Shown: one piece after another, positions 10,234 to 20,295 of the stretch
Layout: each line of letters starts with the position of its first letter
Numbering within the stretch: position 1 is the stretch's first letter
Assembly (NCBI RefSeq): GCF_000350225.1
Contig: NW_005179057.1
Location: 133,287-197,286, forward strand
From: Chondrus crispus
Lineage: Eukaryota > Rhodophyta > Florideophyceae > Gigartinales > Gigartinaceae
Direction of reading: 5' to 3'
Length of the DNA: 64,000 bases
The notes under the pieces: generated by a model
What the model saw: the letters and a program-made list of their open reading frames with translations, nothing else
Databases searched by the model: none
Told to the model about the DNA's origin: nothing
Position numbers and translations under genes: made by a program

Positions 10234-11559
10234 ATGCCGGTTTCTCCCAATCCCTCCGGTGCCCGTCCTACACCTCCCAATGCTCCTTTAGCGGAACATG
10301 TCGACGTTAATAGCGCACTGAGACTGCTTGCCGATGCAGCTGTTGAACGCGAGGCAGACATTGACGAATACGACATGGACCCCACAAAAGAAGACTCTGA
10401 TGACGAATGCACGTCCAGCTCTCCTGTGTTTGATAAATTTTACAACACAGGAGGATCTGAGGCGATCGTGCAAATGTCAAACTTCGATGTAAATGAGTTT
10501 GGAAAGCTTTGGCTTCTCTTGCAAGACCACGTCACAACCAACTGGAATGTGGGGCGAGGACGAAAGTCACAGTTTAGTGGCAAGGATGTTTTGTTGTTCA
10601 ATTTGACAGCACTTAAACACGGTGGGCAATGGGACTACTTGGGAAGGCTGTTTGGTGTGAGTGGTCCTACGTTTGAGGGCACGGTTATGAAGTTTATTAA
10701 TGTAGTTTTCGAAGAACTATATGAGACTTTAGTGCTTAACCTGGGGGAGTCTTGGACAATGACAAAGATGCTAAAGACACAAATAATGTTTAGAATATTT
10801 AAGTTTTGGCGTTATGCTACAGATGTTACTTTTCAGCAAGCTTTTAGACCAAATGGATCTATGGAAGAGGGAAAGAAGTATTTTAGCGGAAAGCAGAAAC
10901 TGTACGGTTATAAGATGGAGGTCTCCATGTTACCAAACGGATGGGCTATTGGATGCTCAGATCATTATCCGGGCTCCGTTGCTGACATCGACATTATGAG
11001 AAAAATAGAAGATTTTTACATTGATGCTATGCCCAAGAAGGAAGGCGAGCTGGACATTGCAGACGTTGGTATATTATGTGAAAAGTATGATAATACCTGG
11101 GGACTATTGGCTGATAAGGGCTATCAGGGCTCAAGTGAGTTTTTGCGATCTGTCATACCAGGGCGCAAATCCGTGAACGGACACTTGACGTTAGAAGATG
11201 AGGCTCAAAACAAGAAGATTTCGTCAGATCGAATAATTGTGGAAAATTTCTTCGGGAGATTGTGCACAAACTGGAATATTTTATCAAGCAAATACAGGTA
11301 GGCTGAGAAAAGTTATGATAAGATTTTCCGCTTGTATATCAGCCTGACAAATCTCCATGTCAATTGGCATCCGCTCCGTGGTGCTGATTTGGACCGTTAC
11401 AATCAGGTTAAAAATGGGCAATACGCGATTGAGGAGGATACAGTACAGAAGAGGAGGCGTGCGCAGGAGAAATACCGTGCGAATCGCCGTTTTCGTCTTG
11501 GGTTAGAGCTGTACACGGCCGACAGAGACAGTGATCGTTATGATTCTATCTTTGATTAA
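10234..11559 (+). pseudogene. PIF/Harbinger-type DDE transposase, one nonsense codon
   Basis: The start is placed at the ATG of MPVSPNPSG, the first ATG of the frame. The N-terminal 100 residues are acidic. The catalytic triad is visible: Asp in YATDVTFQQ, Asp in LLADKGYQGS, and Glu in IVENFFGRL. The PGSVADID motif lies between the first two, and YFSGKQKLYGYK corresponds to the family's lysine-rich strand. The frame is intact for 442 codons apart from a TAG at 11299-11301. The second copy (27640-28919) has Trp there (KFRWSEGNYD against KYR-stop-AEKSYD), so TGG to TAG is the likely change. The C-terminus is a basic helix (RRRAQEKYRANRRFR). No separate Myb-like partner ORF is evident beside it. 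Confidence 0.85.
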
Positions 11560-12085
11560 TATTTGGGTACATTTTTTGTAGTACTGTAATCATCAAGTCA
11601 AAATTGAGTGCACACGCTGTCATCAAAAATGCAGAATAAATTTGAAATTTATCCAGCTATACGTAGCAATCTGGTGTTTTCGGTAACGACTCAATCTTTC
11701 AGCAATATGTCGTTAATTACGCACGAAGTCTGCATTTACAGAGTATATCTAATGTGTACCTTATCATATACCTTACATCTTTATTTACAACAGAGCTAAG
11801 ACCCTTTATTGAACACTTTCTGTTTTTTTAGAAAAATTTCCTTTTTCCCAGCGCCTGCTCACAAAAGCAGTGCCATTAAAAAGCCTTCATTCTTGGCTTC
11901 CGCATCATAATTGACGAAAACGAATCAGAAATACAACTAGGAAACGGCACGCGGTCGCAACGGTAAGATTCAAGAGGGGTATTGTACCGAAAAACGAACC
12001 TATTTATGAAGCGCCACGGTGCATTGACAAGTGATTGAAACGTCAAATTTTACTAGTTTTTCAAGCTCAGAAAATCGGATGCAAC
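11560..12085. other. No gene seen
   Basis: AT-rich sequence downstream of the Harbinger ORF. It may include the element's 3' end, but no terminal inverted repeat could be paired with the 9.9-10.2 kb side. Confidence 0.4.
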
Positions 12086-12544
12086 TTAGAGAAGCTTTGC
12101 ATCATTCGGGTTTTCCCTAAGGCCATGAAAGAACAAGCCGCGTGCGAGCAGCGGGTCTCTTTTCTGCACGTGCAGAGCGTACAGGAGGTGGCTCTGCGCG
12201 CGGGCCGGGTCTGCGGAGATGGCCTGCGGGAAGTGGAGCTCGGCCTTTCTGCGCTCGAACTTCTTCAGTGACGCGCGGGCCTGCTGCAGCAGGCAGCGCA
12301 CGCGCTCGTCGTGTTCGAACAATTGGGTGCACGAGCCCTTCGCGTTCGACACGGAGCGGTGCAGCGTCTCGTGGTTCATGTAGCGGCAGAGCGGACCTTG
12401 CGTGGGTGGGTGCGAGGGCGAGCGAGTGGTGCGGACGGGCAGGGGCTTTGCTCTTGTTTTGACAGAGGCGGTGGCTGTGGGGGAGGGGGGGTTTTGGGAG
12501 CCAGATCGGGCGAGAGGCGCGCGTGGAAGGGAATGACGGGGCAA
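12086..12544 (-). pseudogene. N-terminal fragment of a HAT/TPR-repeat-like protein
   Basis: A GC-rich open frame of 152 codons. The first 55 residues are Pro/Ser/Thr-rich. From MNHETLHRSVSNAKGS on, it becomes helical. The last 40 residues (ARAQSHLLYALHVQKRDPL then LARGLFFHGLRENPNDAKLL) have the spacing of a half-a-TPR repeat, with AR, a bulky pair, and a P-N-D end. Such repeats occur in RNA-processing and organelle RNA-stability factors. Only one repeat is present before the frame ends in AT-rich, non-coding-looking DNA, so this looks like a truncated gene copy. The sense of the strand is supported by the natural composition of this frame compared with the Arg-rich frame opposite. Confidence 0.45.
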
Positions 12545-12719
12545 GGGGGACCGAATAAGGCGGGGGTGGCGGGGAGCACGCGGGATGGCAGTGAGGGATG
12601 CTTCATGTTCGGGCGGGGAATGCGAGTCAAGGGCGAGCGGAAGAGAGTAGGCGAGGGAGCACGGGGGCGTGTTCAGACGGCAGAGGCGGCGACATGCTTC
12701 GCACCTTTTATTTGATTAG

Positions 12720-13108
12720 CAGAAAGACTAGAGGTGCCATTGCCTTACCCTGTCTTCTATCTATGGAATCCGCTGAGCTATTGCGGCCATACGCAATTCC
12801 ATCACTCGCTTCTGTGCTATCGCACGACGAACCCTCATCGTCCTGGGAGCAATGTTTTCGTCCCTATACGCATCAACGCGGTACTGTAGTCGCACTCGTT
12901 CCCACGTCATTCGATCCGCCATCACCCTTTCCACCTTTGGTTTCCCTTTCTCGTTCGCTGGACGGCAAAGATCGAAGCTGCCGCGACAACAGCACAGGTT
13001 TTGTCAGAAGGTCACAAGAGCGCTCAGAATCTTGAAACTGCTCTTATTGGCATAAAAAAAGGCGGAAGTCTACAAAGGCAAATCGTTTAACATAAAAAGC
13101 GCGCGTAA
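12720..13108. other. No assignable gene
   Basis: An open frame (12598-13035, plus) reads LISRKTRGAIALPCLLSM and continues, but nothing in it is recognisable and it begins inside the sequence opposite the HAT fragment. I leave it unassigned. Confidence 0.3.
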
Positions 13109-13987
13109 GGGTGACCCCACCGCCAACAAAATTTCTGTCCTAAAGTTCCAACCACTAAAGTTTGGACCGATGGACTAAAGTTCGGACCGATGGAAGAAAT
13201 TTTGAACCCCACCGCGCCACCATTTGTCCTAAAGTTTAGAATTTGGGAAGGATTCTTTTCCAAACCAAAATTATTTGGTCGAGATTTTTGTCCAAAGCGC
13301 CGTTTGGGCGAGCTTCGTTCTTTAGTAACGGTACAGAAAACATCTGAATTTCATGTGCTTACAGCTCTACCAAAGCTCTTCCAAATGGCATTGGGGCTGT
13401 TTTGACTGAAGTCCCATCAATAGTGTGGGACGCGAAAAGGAGTGTTGTGCAGCCTTCGCTCGTGGACATTTCCCATCTTCTCCCTCCTTCTCGTCTTCTG
13501 AGAAGTGCAGGCAATGGCTGAGGTGGTTACTAGGACTGATGACTCGGCAGTAAGAGTGAGGAAAAAGGGTAAGGGACTGGGGTGGTCAGACGAGGAGAAT
13601 CTTGCCCTGTGCGTTGCTGAGAGCGCAGTTCCAGAGTCCATAATAGGAATTGAAAGCGTGGTGTACTTGCCGAGTTGATAATTCCCAAACAAGAGCCTAC
13701 ATATTATGGAGAGCGGGCAAGTGACGAGCAAAAGTTGCCGCCAATTGTGGAACAGACGCATGCAGTAGCTTGCTTCTTTGCGCCAAATGTATTTCTACGA
13801 CATACTTGTAGCCTAATTGGGGTGACCCTGAATATGAATAGATGTATCGTGTTACAGGCGCGGTGGGGTTCATCTCTGAATCACCACCTCCCCCAAAGCG
13901 CGGCTTGATTAAAAGATAGTAGATCCAATTACCGGAGGACAACTGTCTGCTTTTTGCGATTTTGGGCAAGGCGCGGTGGGGTCACCC
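13109..13987. mobile_element. 879-bp non-autonomous Harbinger-like element (MITE)
   Basis: Terminal inverted repeats GGGTGACCCCACCGC at 13109 and the exact complement ending at 13987 are flanked by TAA on both sides (13106-13108 and 13988-13990), the target duplication typical of PIF/Harbinger. Related subterminal motifs recur inside, including ACCCCACCGCGCC (about 13205) and GCGGTGGGGTTCA (about 13860). A 20-bp unit (ACTAAAGTTTGGACCGATGG) is tandemly repeated at 13154-13193 with one change. No transposase is encoded. The two Harbinger transposases here do not show these ends, so the mobilising element lies elsewhere. Confidence 0.75.
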
Positions 13988-14121
13988 TAAAAGCTGATTC
14001 TGCGAACTGTTGTCGTATTTGAGGAAGCGGTTTCGAGATACAGGAGATTACAGGTCATCTTTTTGGACCCATAGAGGTGCCAGTGACGTATAAACGTTAA
14101 AAAAAGTAAATTTTGGGGTGT

Positions 14122-14433
14122 TCAACTTTGCCATGCGCTGTTCAAAAAATAGGTACCTCCTCTTGTAGGGCCCGCACCACCAATCGCGGCCGGCGGCCCC
14201 GATTGGCCGTTTCTCGCGAGAGTCCCGCGCAAGAGACGCGCCTGGTACACGTCAGACGCGTTGTACTCGTAAGAGGCGACCCGCTCCGAGCGGGAAGAGG
14301 GCCCGCGCTCTTCGTGCCGGCGTTGCTGCCGTGGGCTGTGCGGGCTGTGCGGTGCGCCGGCCGCGCCACGCGTCGCAAGAGACGGGCCGCGGCAAGTACC
14401 GCGGGGGTTTACTCGCGCCGATGCATGCCGCAT
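14122..14433 (-). pseudogene. GC-rich coding-like fragment, unknown
   Basis: A 103-codon frame in an island of high GC content. The segment SERVASYEYNASDVYQARLL reads like ordinary protein, while the N-terminal half is Arg/Gly/His/Pro-rich. The edges of the island are abrupt. It could be a duplicated exon or gene scrap. No family is recognised and the strand choice is weak. Confidence 0.25.
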
Positions 14434-14855
14434 GCGTACCGAATACTGTACGTGCTGTTGTGGACCGTGCGGCCATGTTTGGACTTGGGAGAAGAGTTTT
14501 GCAGGAGTGGCAAGTTGAAGGCATCCTCGTGATCTTGCCAGCGTACCGTACTCTTGTTTACCAAGTTACGCGATCAGGGCGGCTCGTGCAGTTGGGCTCA
14601 AGCCCATTCAATCTACTTGTTGTATGTCGCGTATCTCTCGATTTCATTCCCGGAAGTGCGTCGGAATTTGGAAGAGAGGACACTTTCTCGCTTCTGCCAA
14701 ATTTCGCCTACTTACACCTGTTCCACACGTGTACGGTTCTCAGTAGGTACTGTTGTAAAATCGTTGCTTGTCATACCAACAGAGAGCGTATGTTGGTATG
14801 GCTGACTCCCTTCTGTCTACAGTAAGGCTGGTCGTGTCTGTGGTCGTTGCGATGT

Positions 14856-15047
14856 AACGGCCCTGAGGGCCGTTCCTAACGAAGAGTTCGCCGTGCCAGC
14901 ACCCTGAAACTTGGCATGAATGTATTGGTTGAAAAAATTATTGGAAATGCTTTTACTCCCGTTCAACCAATCCATTCATGCCAAATGTCAGGGTGCTTGC
15001 GTGCTAGCACACCTAACTCTTCGTTAGGAACGGCCCTGAGGGCCGTT
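14856..15047. mobile_element. 192-bp hairpin MITE
   Basis: Both ends carry the same perfect 32-bp inverted repeat, AACGGCCCTGAGGGCCGTT followed by CCTAACGAAGAGTT. The outer 19 bases of each end are themselves a palindrome around a central base. Inside, the arms stay complementary with gaps (GCACCCTGA, then TTGGCATGAATG, then ATTGGTTGAA) up to a loop of roughly 25 bases near 14945. The whole unit can fold into one long hairpin. No coding capacity, and no clear target-site duplication (GATGT on the left, CAGGG on the right). Confidence 0.85.
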
Positions 15048-15470
15048 CAGGGCCGTCGGTCTGCTCTACCCACTGCCCGGACTCTTTTTCTTTAGACTAT
15101 CGTACTCTAGCTTCCCTATTAAGTACCTATCATTCTTCCCTCCTCTCGTCCTGGATTCCCGTTCCTCTGCGCTCTTTCTTTTTGCGTTCGCTGCCTTTTG
15201 CACTCTCTTAGAATGCCTCCATTCCCTGAGTTCTGCCTATGCGCCCCTCACTGAACGGCCACGGCGCATTGCGGCGTGCGTCAATTGTGACACGTGCACT
15301 TCCAGTATGACCCCGTTTCATATTCATAATGTGTAAAACGTGTTCAACCTGTATCTACCAGTTCACAAATACTATGCGCCAACACGTAGGCTGGTTCACA
15401 CAACTGTACACGTACAGTAGTACGGCATCGAGCCCATCGATTTCCCACCGTCGCATCCCCCCCTCAGCTC
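15048..15470. other. Pyrimidine-rich intergenic region
   Basis: CT-rich sequence (for example 15120-15240) leading to the GC-rich glycosyltransferase-like fragment. No gene or TATA box recognised. Confidence 0.35.
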
Positions 15471-15542
15471 TCAATTCCACCCTCCTCTCCGCCCCACCTC
15501 CTCCCCCCCGATCCACGTCTCCCCCTCCCCCTACTTCGCGCG

Positions 15543-16233
15543 ATGCCATCCCCGCGGACGCGACCGTCCCCTGCCGACGACCCGCCGCCGGCGCCGACGC
15601 CCGCCGGCGCCGGCCCCGCCATCCTCGCTGGGGCGCCTGCTCGCCCTGGTCACGCTCTTCGGCGCCGCCCTGGTCCTGCTCATGCACAACGTTGACCAAC
15701 CGGCGGCCAACCGCGTCAAAGCCGCCGTCACGTCCGCGCAGTCTGCCGCCGCCCCGCCCATGCCCTTCGCGGATTCCACGGCCAACCTCCCCGCGGGCCA
15801 CCGCCTCGCCGTGTGCACCGCGGGCCACGTCGCCACCCTCAAGTCCGTGTACCGCCAGAACCTCGACGCCGTCCGCGCCCTGGGCCCGTACGCCGCCGTC
15901 TTCTACCACCTCGACCTCTACGGCGACTACTTCCGCGAGGGCACGGACCGCAACTACCGGAAGGAGCACGAGATCGGCGAGCTGCAACACGTCTTCGACG
16001 CCGCCCGCGCCGCCGCAGTCTCCACCTACTCCGCGGCCGACGTCCACCTCCCCGCGCAGTCTGCGTGCCACAGGAAGCCCAGCGCGACCCGTGCGCACTA
16101 CTCGCATAAATTTATGCGGTTCTACGCCGCCGTAGGCTGCTACAGCATGATCAAGCGCGTAGAGGTCGACGCCGGCGAGCAGTTCAAGTGGATTCTGCAC
16201 CTGCAGCCCAACCCCACCGTCACCTTGCACCAA
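15543..16233 (+). pseudogene. Type II membrane glycosyltransferase-like protein, broken
   Basis: The main frame has no ATG before 15682 but is open upstream. It encodes an Arg run, then a hydrophobic anchor (LGRLLALVTLFGAALVLLMH), a Pro/Ala stem and a folded part (HRLAVCTAGHVATLKSVYRQ, FYHLDLYGDYFREGTDRNY, SHKFMRFYAAVGCYSMIKRV, FKWILHLQPN). The architecture is that of a Golgi-type single-anchor enzyme. The region near the end resembles glycosyltransferase-like proteins in which a helix with an acidic residue precedes a W-I-hydrophobic-R-P-D strand (here LQPN). The ATG at 15543 gives a natural N-terminus (MPSPRTRPSPADD) but is in another frame, so a frameshift lies between about 15600 and 15640. 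Homology seems to stop after LQPN, so the 3' half is missing. Probably a truncated, frameshifted gene copy. Confidence 0.5.
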
Positions 16234-16786
16234 TCCATTTCACAGTGCATCTCCTCCATCGTCACCGCGCACCTCCCCCACGATCCACAGTTACGCACAA
16301 ATGCTATCAACCCGCCGCGACCGCAATATCGCACACACCGCTGTTCAATCCTGAAACCCGCCCACGTTTGTAGATTGTTTTTCATATGCCGCACTTATCT
16401 CTCTCGTGGACCTGACTTCATGGCCATCACAGCAGGTTACCGTTCCTCGTACAGTATACGTGTATTGCAGGCCTCAAGGGCTAACGACCCAACTGCAGTC
16501 CACGCGGCGCATCGACAACAATAGTAATCATGTGCCATCGGTGCTTTTATTACATTTGAAGGTTTGTGTGATAGAATGAAGCTCTCGGCAGACCTAAAAT
16601 ATCCTTCAATGCCGTTTATATTAGGAGAAAACTGGAAGGCCATGCTTCCTGTCCAGGTCTCCCGACTATGTAGATGCTCTCCGCGATACATGTCTGCCTG
16701 CAGAAAGAATTCTTTGGCGTTTAGAAAGATTACTCCTTCGGTCTACGTCGCTAAAGCAGCGGGCCATCAAAAGAATTTTGAAAGTC

Positions 16787-17524
16787 CTAGCATTTCAGTT
16801 CACATATACAACGGTAGTGATTGGGAGGACAAATAACACGAACGCATCTGCAAAAATCGAAAGGTTGTCTGCAGTCGGATGGCTTCTTGTGTACTATCCA
16901 TTCGTCTAATACGAAATTTCGAGTCATACTTGATTGCGACCTGAATCGCATACTTCCAGGTGTAGCTCGATGTGCGATATCTTGAGAGCCCTTTTCAGCT
17001 GCAGTCGCTTCTCTGAACATACTGATGTGCTCTAAATCATCGAGCAAAAATACCTCCCTTTTATCAGAACATGACGTAAGTGCAGCCGCACCATCGTCCG
17101 TGCTTGCAGGAGGGTCGCCGGGCGCTGAGTCTACGGGTTCGGGTGTAGGTGCGCTTTCCCCTGTTCTTGCTCGAATGGGGATTGAACAGCCCGTGAAAAC
17201 GACCCCACTTTCACTCTTCGTCAGATCTGAACTCTGCAATGACGATGCACATTGAAACACAAGTCGGTCCAGTGATCCAGTGTGCCTTACCACGCCGTAG
17301 CTACTTTTCGTGCTTAGAGGAACACCAGAAACGAACGTGACAAGAAAAGCAAGGTACGAACTCAAAGCTAACCCAGCAAACATGGAGAAAAAATTGCGAT
17401 GTTCTGCGGGGGCAAAGGCATACAGGCACCGTTTGGTTTCAATATGTAGACCTTTTTCGGTTCTGGTAGTGCAGAGGAAAATGAAAATTTTATGCCAGAG
17501 TCGTTTTCGCTTTATTCCGGACAA
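16787..17524 (-). CDS. Putative single-anchor membrane protein, unknown
   Basis: A 245-codon frame on the strand opposite the glycosyltransferase-like fragment, arranged tail to tail with it. A hydrophobic segment (MFAGLALSSYLAFLVTFVSG) near residue 50 could be a type II anchor or, if translation starts at that Met, a signal anchor at the N-terminus. It is followed by a Ser/Thr/Pro/Asp-rich stem (around residues 115-150) and a more ordered part with VFLLDDLEHISMF. The C-terminal 40 residues are Cys-rich and may be read-through past the real end. No catalytic motif is recognised. It could be another broken Golgi-type enzyme. Confidence 0.4.
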   Translation of the reverse strand: MSGIKRKRLWHKIFIFLCTTRTEKGLHIETKRCLYAFAPAEHRNFFSMFAGLALSSYLAFLVTFVSGVPLSTKSSYGVVRHTGSLDRLVFQCASSLQSSDLTKSESGVVFTGCSIPIRARTGESAPTPEPVDSAPGDPPASTDDGAAALTSCSDKREVFLLDDLEHISMFREATAAEKGSQDIAHRATPGSMRFRSQSSMTRNFVLDEWIVHKKPSDCRQPFDFCRCVRVICPPNHYRCICELKC

Positions 17525-17539
17525 AGGTTATTATTTATA

Positions 17540-18517
17540 TAAAACAAATGCGTCCATAGAAGATCCACGTATGCTCAACAATGAAAGAATTTGCACGTCC
17601 AGAAGCTGTTCAAAGTGTGAAAGGAGAGGAGACCGGTCATCCACGTATTGACACAGAAAGCTACATGCTCGTGCAATCTTATGTGAATTATTTTGCCTTG
17701 GTGCCAAAATTTGTGACGGTGCTTCACCGAAGCAGTACTGTACAAACAAAATACAGCACCAGATGGATAACTTGTCTATTCAATGACAATGACTACAGCG
17801 CGCATATGTCATCCTCGCCCCTTCAACAGCACGCATATTTTGGAAGTCCAGTGCTGTTGCTGGCGTTATACATGTCTCGATGCTATGTTGCGATTATAAT
17901 GAGGAGGCTTTACGGGCAAGCCCGTTTACAGGTGTGAGATGATACCCGTATTGCGCATTTAGATTTTAACTCGCACGGTGCGTTTTTGCGACGGATGAAG
18001 TCAGTTGGGAATCCCAATTACAGTCTAGTTGAGATGCATCCCAAGTTGGGAATCTCCAAAACTCGTATTGTGCATACAGTGAATCCTCACTAACTGCATA
18101 TGAAAAGTGGAGGGTTTTCGTACGCAGTTGGCGAACATATGCACTTGTCGAAGTGTCCAAACGCCTCATTTTTATTCAAAAAATCAGATATCCGGGTCCG
18201 ATGGCGGTGATAAAGCACCGATGGCGGTGGCGAGGCACTGCATATCTGTTGTCATAAGTTTTTACCTGTTTCATAGTAAGCCTTTGTATGAGGGTTCGAT
18301 ATGATTAAGGATCACTTTCTTGATGCAGTTATGCGGTATGCAGTTCAATATCATATACAGGCTGGAATCGCTGCTCCGCCGCCGATAGCTGACGAACGCA
18401 TGCAGTAATCGAGAATATGCAGAAACCGAGCGTGCAGTTAGCGAGGATCCGCCGTATATCTTTCTTGTACGCACACCTCCTCTCAAAAAATAGCCACATT
18501 CTCGGAATGGTGTCAAT
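17540..18517. other. No recognisable gene
   Basis: Mixed-composition DNA with short frames only. A 13-bp motif (GTCCGATGGCGGT, then CCGATGGCGGTGG) is repeated at about 18196-18232. It is interrupted on the right by the 18518 transposon. Confidence 0.35.
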
Positions 18518-19793
18518 CCCTGTGTTCCATTTTTGTGACGGCTATTTTTTGCCCCAGTCGGGTTATTTTCCTCCTGCTTCAGTCTTGTTGAGCGCTACGT
18601 CCCGAGAGTAGGTTCGTTGAACGCAGAATTGTGTTGTCGTTAAGAAGATATACGTTTTGTCTCCAGGAGACCCGTACTTTTCGAGTAGCGTCCTCCCGAA
18701 AAGTGTGGGGTGGTCCTATTTTGTGATCGGGGCATAAACTTCATAAAATGCACACAAACGTCTCAAAGTTCTCACAAGTTTTGTGAATCTCGCTTTGTTT
18801 TTGTGAATCTCACTTTATTTTTGTGACGTCAACATCTCGAAGTGCTCTTTTGTTGACTGTTTTGTGATTCACACACAAATTGTTTTGTGACTCACACCAT
18901 TGTCTCACAATCATCTCCAACGTCAACAATCCATCACAAACCTATCTAAAATGCATAGCTGATAGCCTTGTTCTACAGACACTTTACGGCCTTCACTCTC
19001 GGGCTTGTGAAGCCTGCCTTATTCGTCGAGGAGTGCGTCGCTCAGAGTCGAACACCCTCTCATGGACAGGAGAGGGCCCATGTCGCTTCAGTGTAGGGCG
19101 AGAATGCCAGACCGTCCGGCAGCTGCAGCAGATAGCTTGCCTACATGTAGAACACCACTGCACCTGACGCGAGCCCTTTCTAAGTGTCTTGGGTCGCCCG
19201 TCTTTTGTCCCTCTTTTGACCCAACTACATAATACGCAGTAGGTTTGGGTCCCACTGACCTACTCGTGCAGTAAATTCCGGTTCAACCTACGCAGATGCG
19301 AACATGAAGGGAAGGGGAAGTGTCTCTGGAAACTAGCCGTACAGGGCTGGAAAGGGAGTTTTTTTGTGTGACGTTGTTCAGTTTGTTCGCCTTTTGAGAT
19401 GAAGAGCCTTTTATATGTGATCTTTGTGATGCCCTCACACAACTTACACAAAGCCATCACAAAATGCACACTCCCATCACAAAATGCACACTGTCAGTGT
19501 GAGAGTTTTGATTTCAAGGTTGACGTTTGAGAGATTTGAGATGCGTCTCACAAAACCATCACAAAAGATTCACGAAAATGTGTGATGTTTGAGAAGATTT
19601 TTATGATCATCACAAAACGTTCTCAAAAAGTGCTACAATTCAACAAATATTCACAAATCATGTGTGACGAATGAGAAGATGGAGTGAGACGAATGAGATG
19701 ACGGCGGCGAAAAGAGCAAAACTCTCACAAATCGTCACACACTTCGTCTCACTTTTTGTGACGCCCTAAATCGTCACAAACCGGAGCACAGGG
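18518..19793 (-). mobile_element. Non-autonomous deletion derivative of the piggyBac-like element
   Basis: It begins CCCTGTGTTCC and ends GGAGCACAGGG. It corresponds, in inverted orientation, to the two ends of the 20296-25497 element: 18518 to about 19290 matches its right end (25497 back to about 24709, including a piece of the transposase C-terminus), and the rest matches its left end (20296 to about 20777). The expected sum of the two pieces (about 1271) fits the observed 1276 bp. The deletion junction near 19290 has only a few extra bases. Flanks are CAAT and CTAT, a one-mismatch 4-bp pair. The coding remnant is not functional, but both termini and the subterminal repeats are kept, so it could be mobilised in trans. 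Confidence 0.85.
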
Positions 19794-20295
19794 CTATCCG
19801 ACCAACGTCCTCATCAGATGTCTCTTTTTAGCATATATATTTTCCAGAGTTGCGCATTCCCGACACGAAGGAGAAGGATATCATTGCTACCGTAAATAGC
19901 TTTTGCGTTAGAAACGCAAGAGATTGGTGAGGACTACGGTACAGGTTTTTCAGGTTCGTTTTTAGAAACGACTGGAAAAGAAGCCTTTTTTGCTCATTTT
20001 GAAACGCTGTATGTACCATAGCTTCGAAACAAAAACAAAGAATCAGAATAAGAATAAGAATCGGGTATTTTACATGCAAAATAGTTCCAGTCTTCCAATG
20101 AATTCGAAACAGCTACCTCAGTTTTCTATATGATATAATTGCCGAGGACAAGTACGCAAGAAAACAGGGCCCATAAACACTTTCCAAATATGCATTTCAA
20201 TAAGGTTGTCCGTAAAATCACGAAAACGCGTGTTTTGGCGGCGTGTTTGCTCGGATTTTCTAAACGCAAAATTTTCAGACAACGCGTTGCCATAA
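19794..20295. other. 502-bp spacer between the two piggyBac-like elements
   Basis: AT-rich, non-coding. It ends in ATAA (20292-20295), the left copy of the target duplication of the larger element. Confidence 0.5.

Noticed and set aside
11295-11343. Possible intron at the Harbinger stop (CAG followed by GTAGGC, with a later TATATCAG)
   Set aside because: The relative at 27.6-28.4 kb has conserved coding sequence straight through this interval (KFRWSEGNYDPIFLF), so removing it would delete conserved residues. A Trp-to-stop change is simpler.
13020-13060. Helitron ends
   Set aside because: No TC start with a CTRR end and hairpin could be paired; the nearby signal is explained by the Harbinger-type MITE.
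15355-16233. A long (292-codon) minus-strand ORF over the glycosyltransferase-like region
   Set aside because: It is the antisense shadow of a GC-rich gene, rich in Gly/Val/Ala/Arg and lacking any motif. The plus-strand frame has a membrane anchor and an enzyme-like composition.
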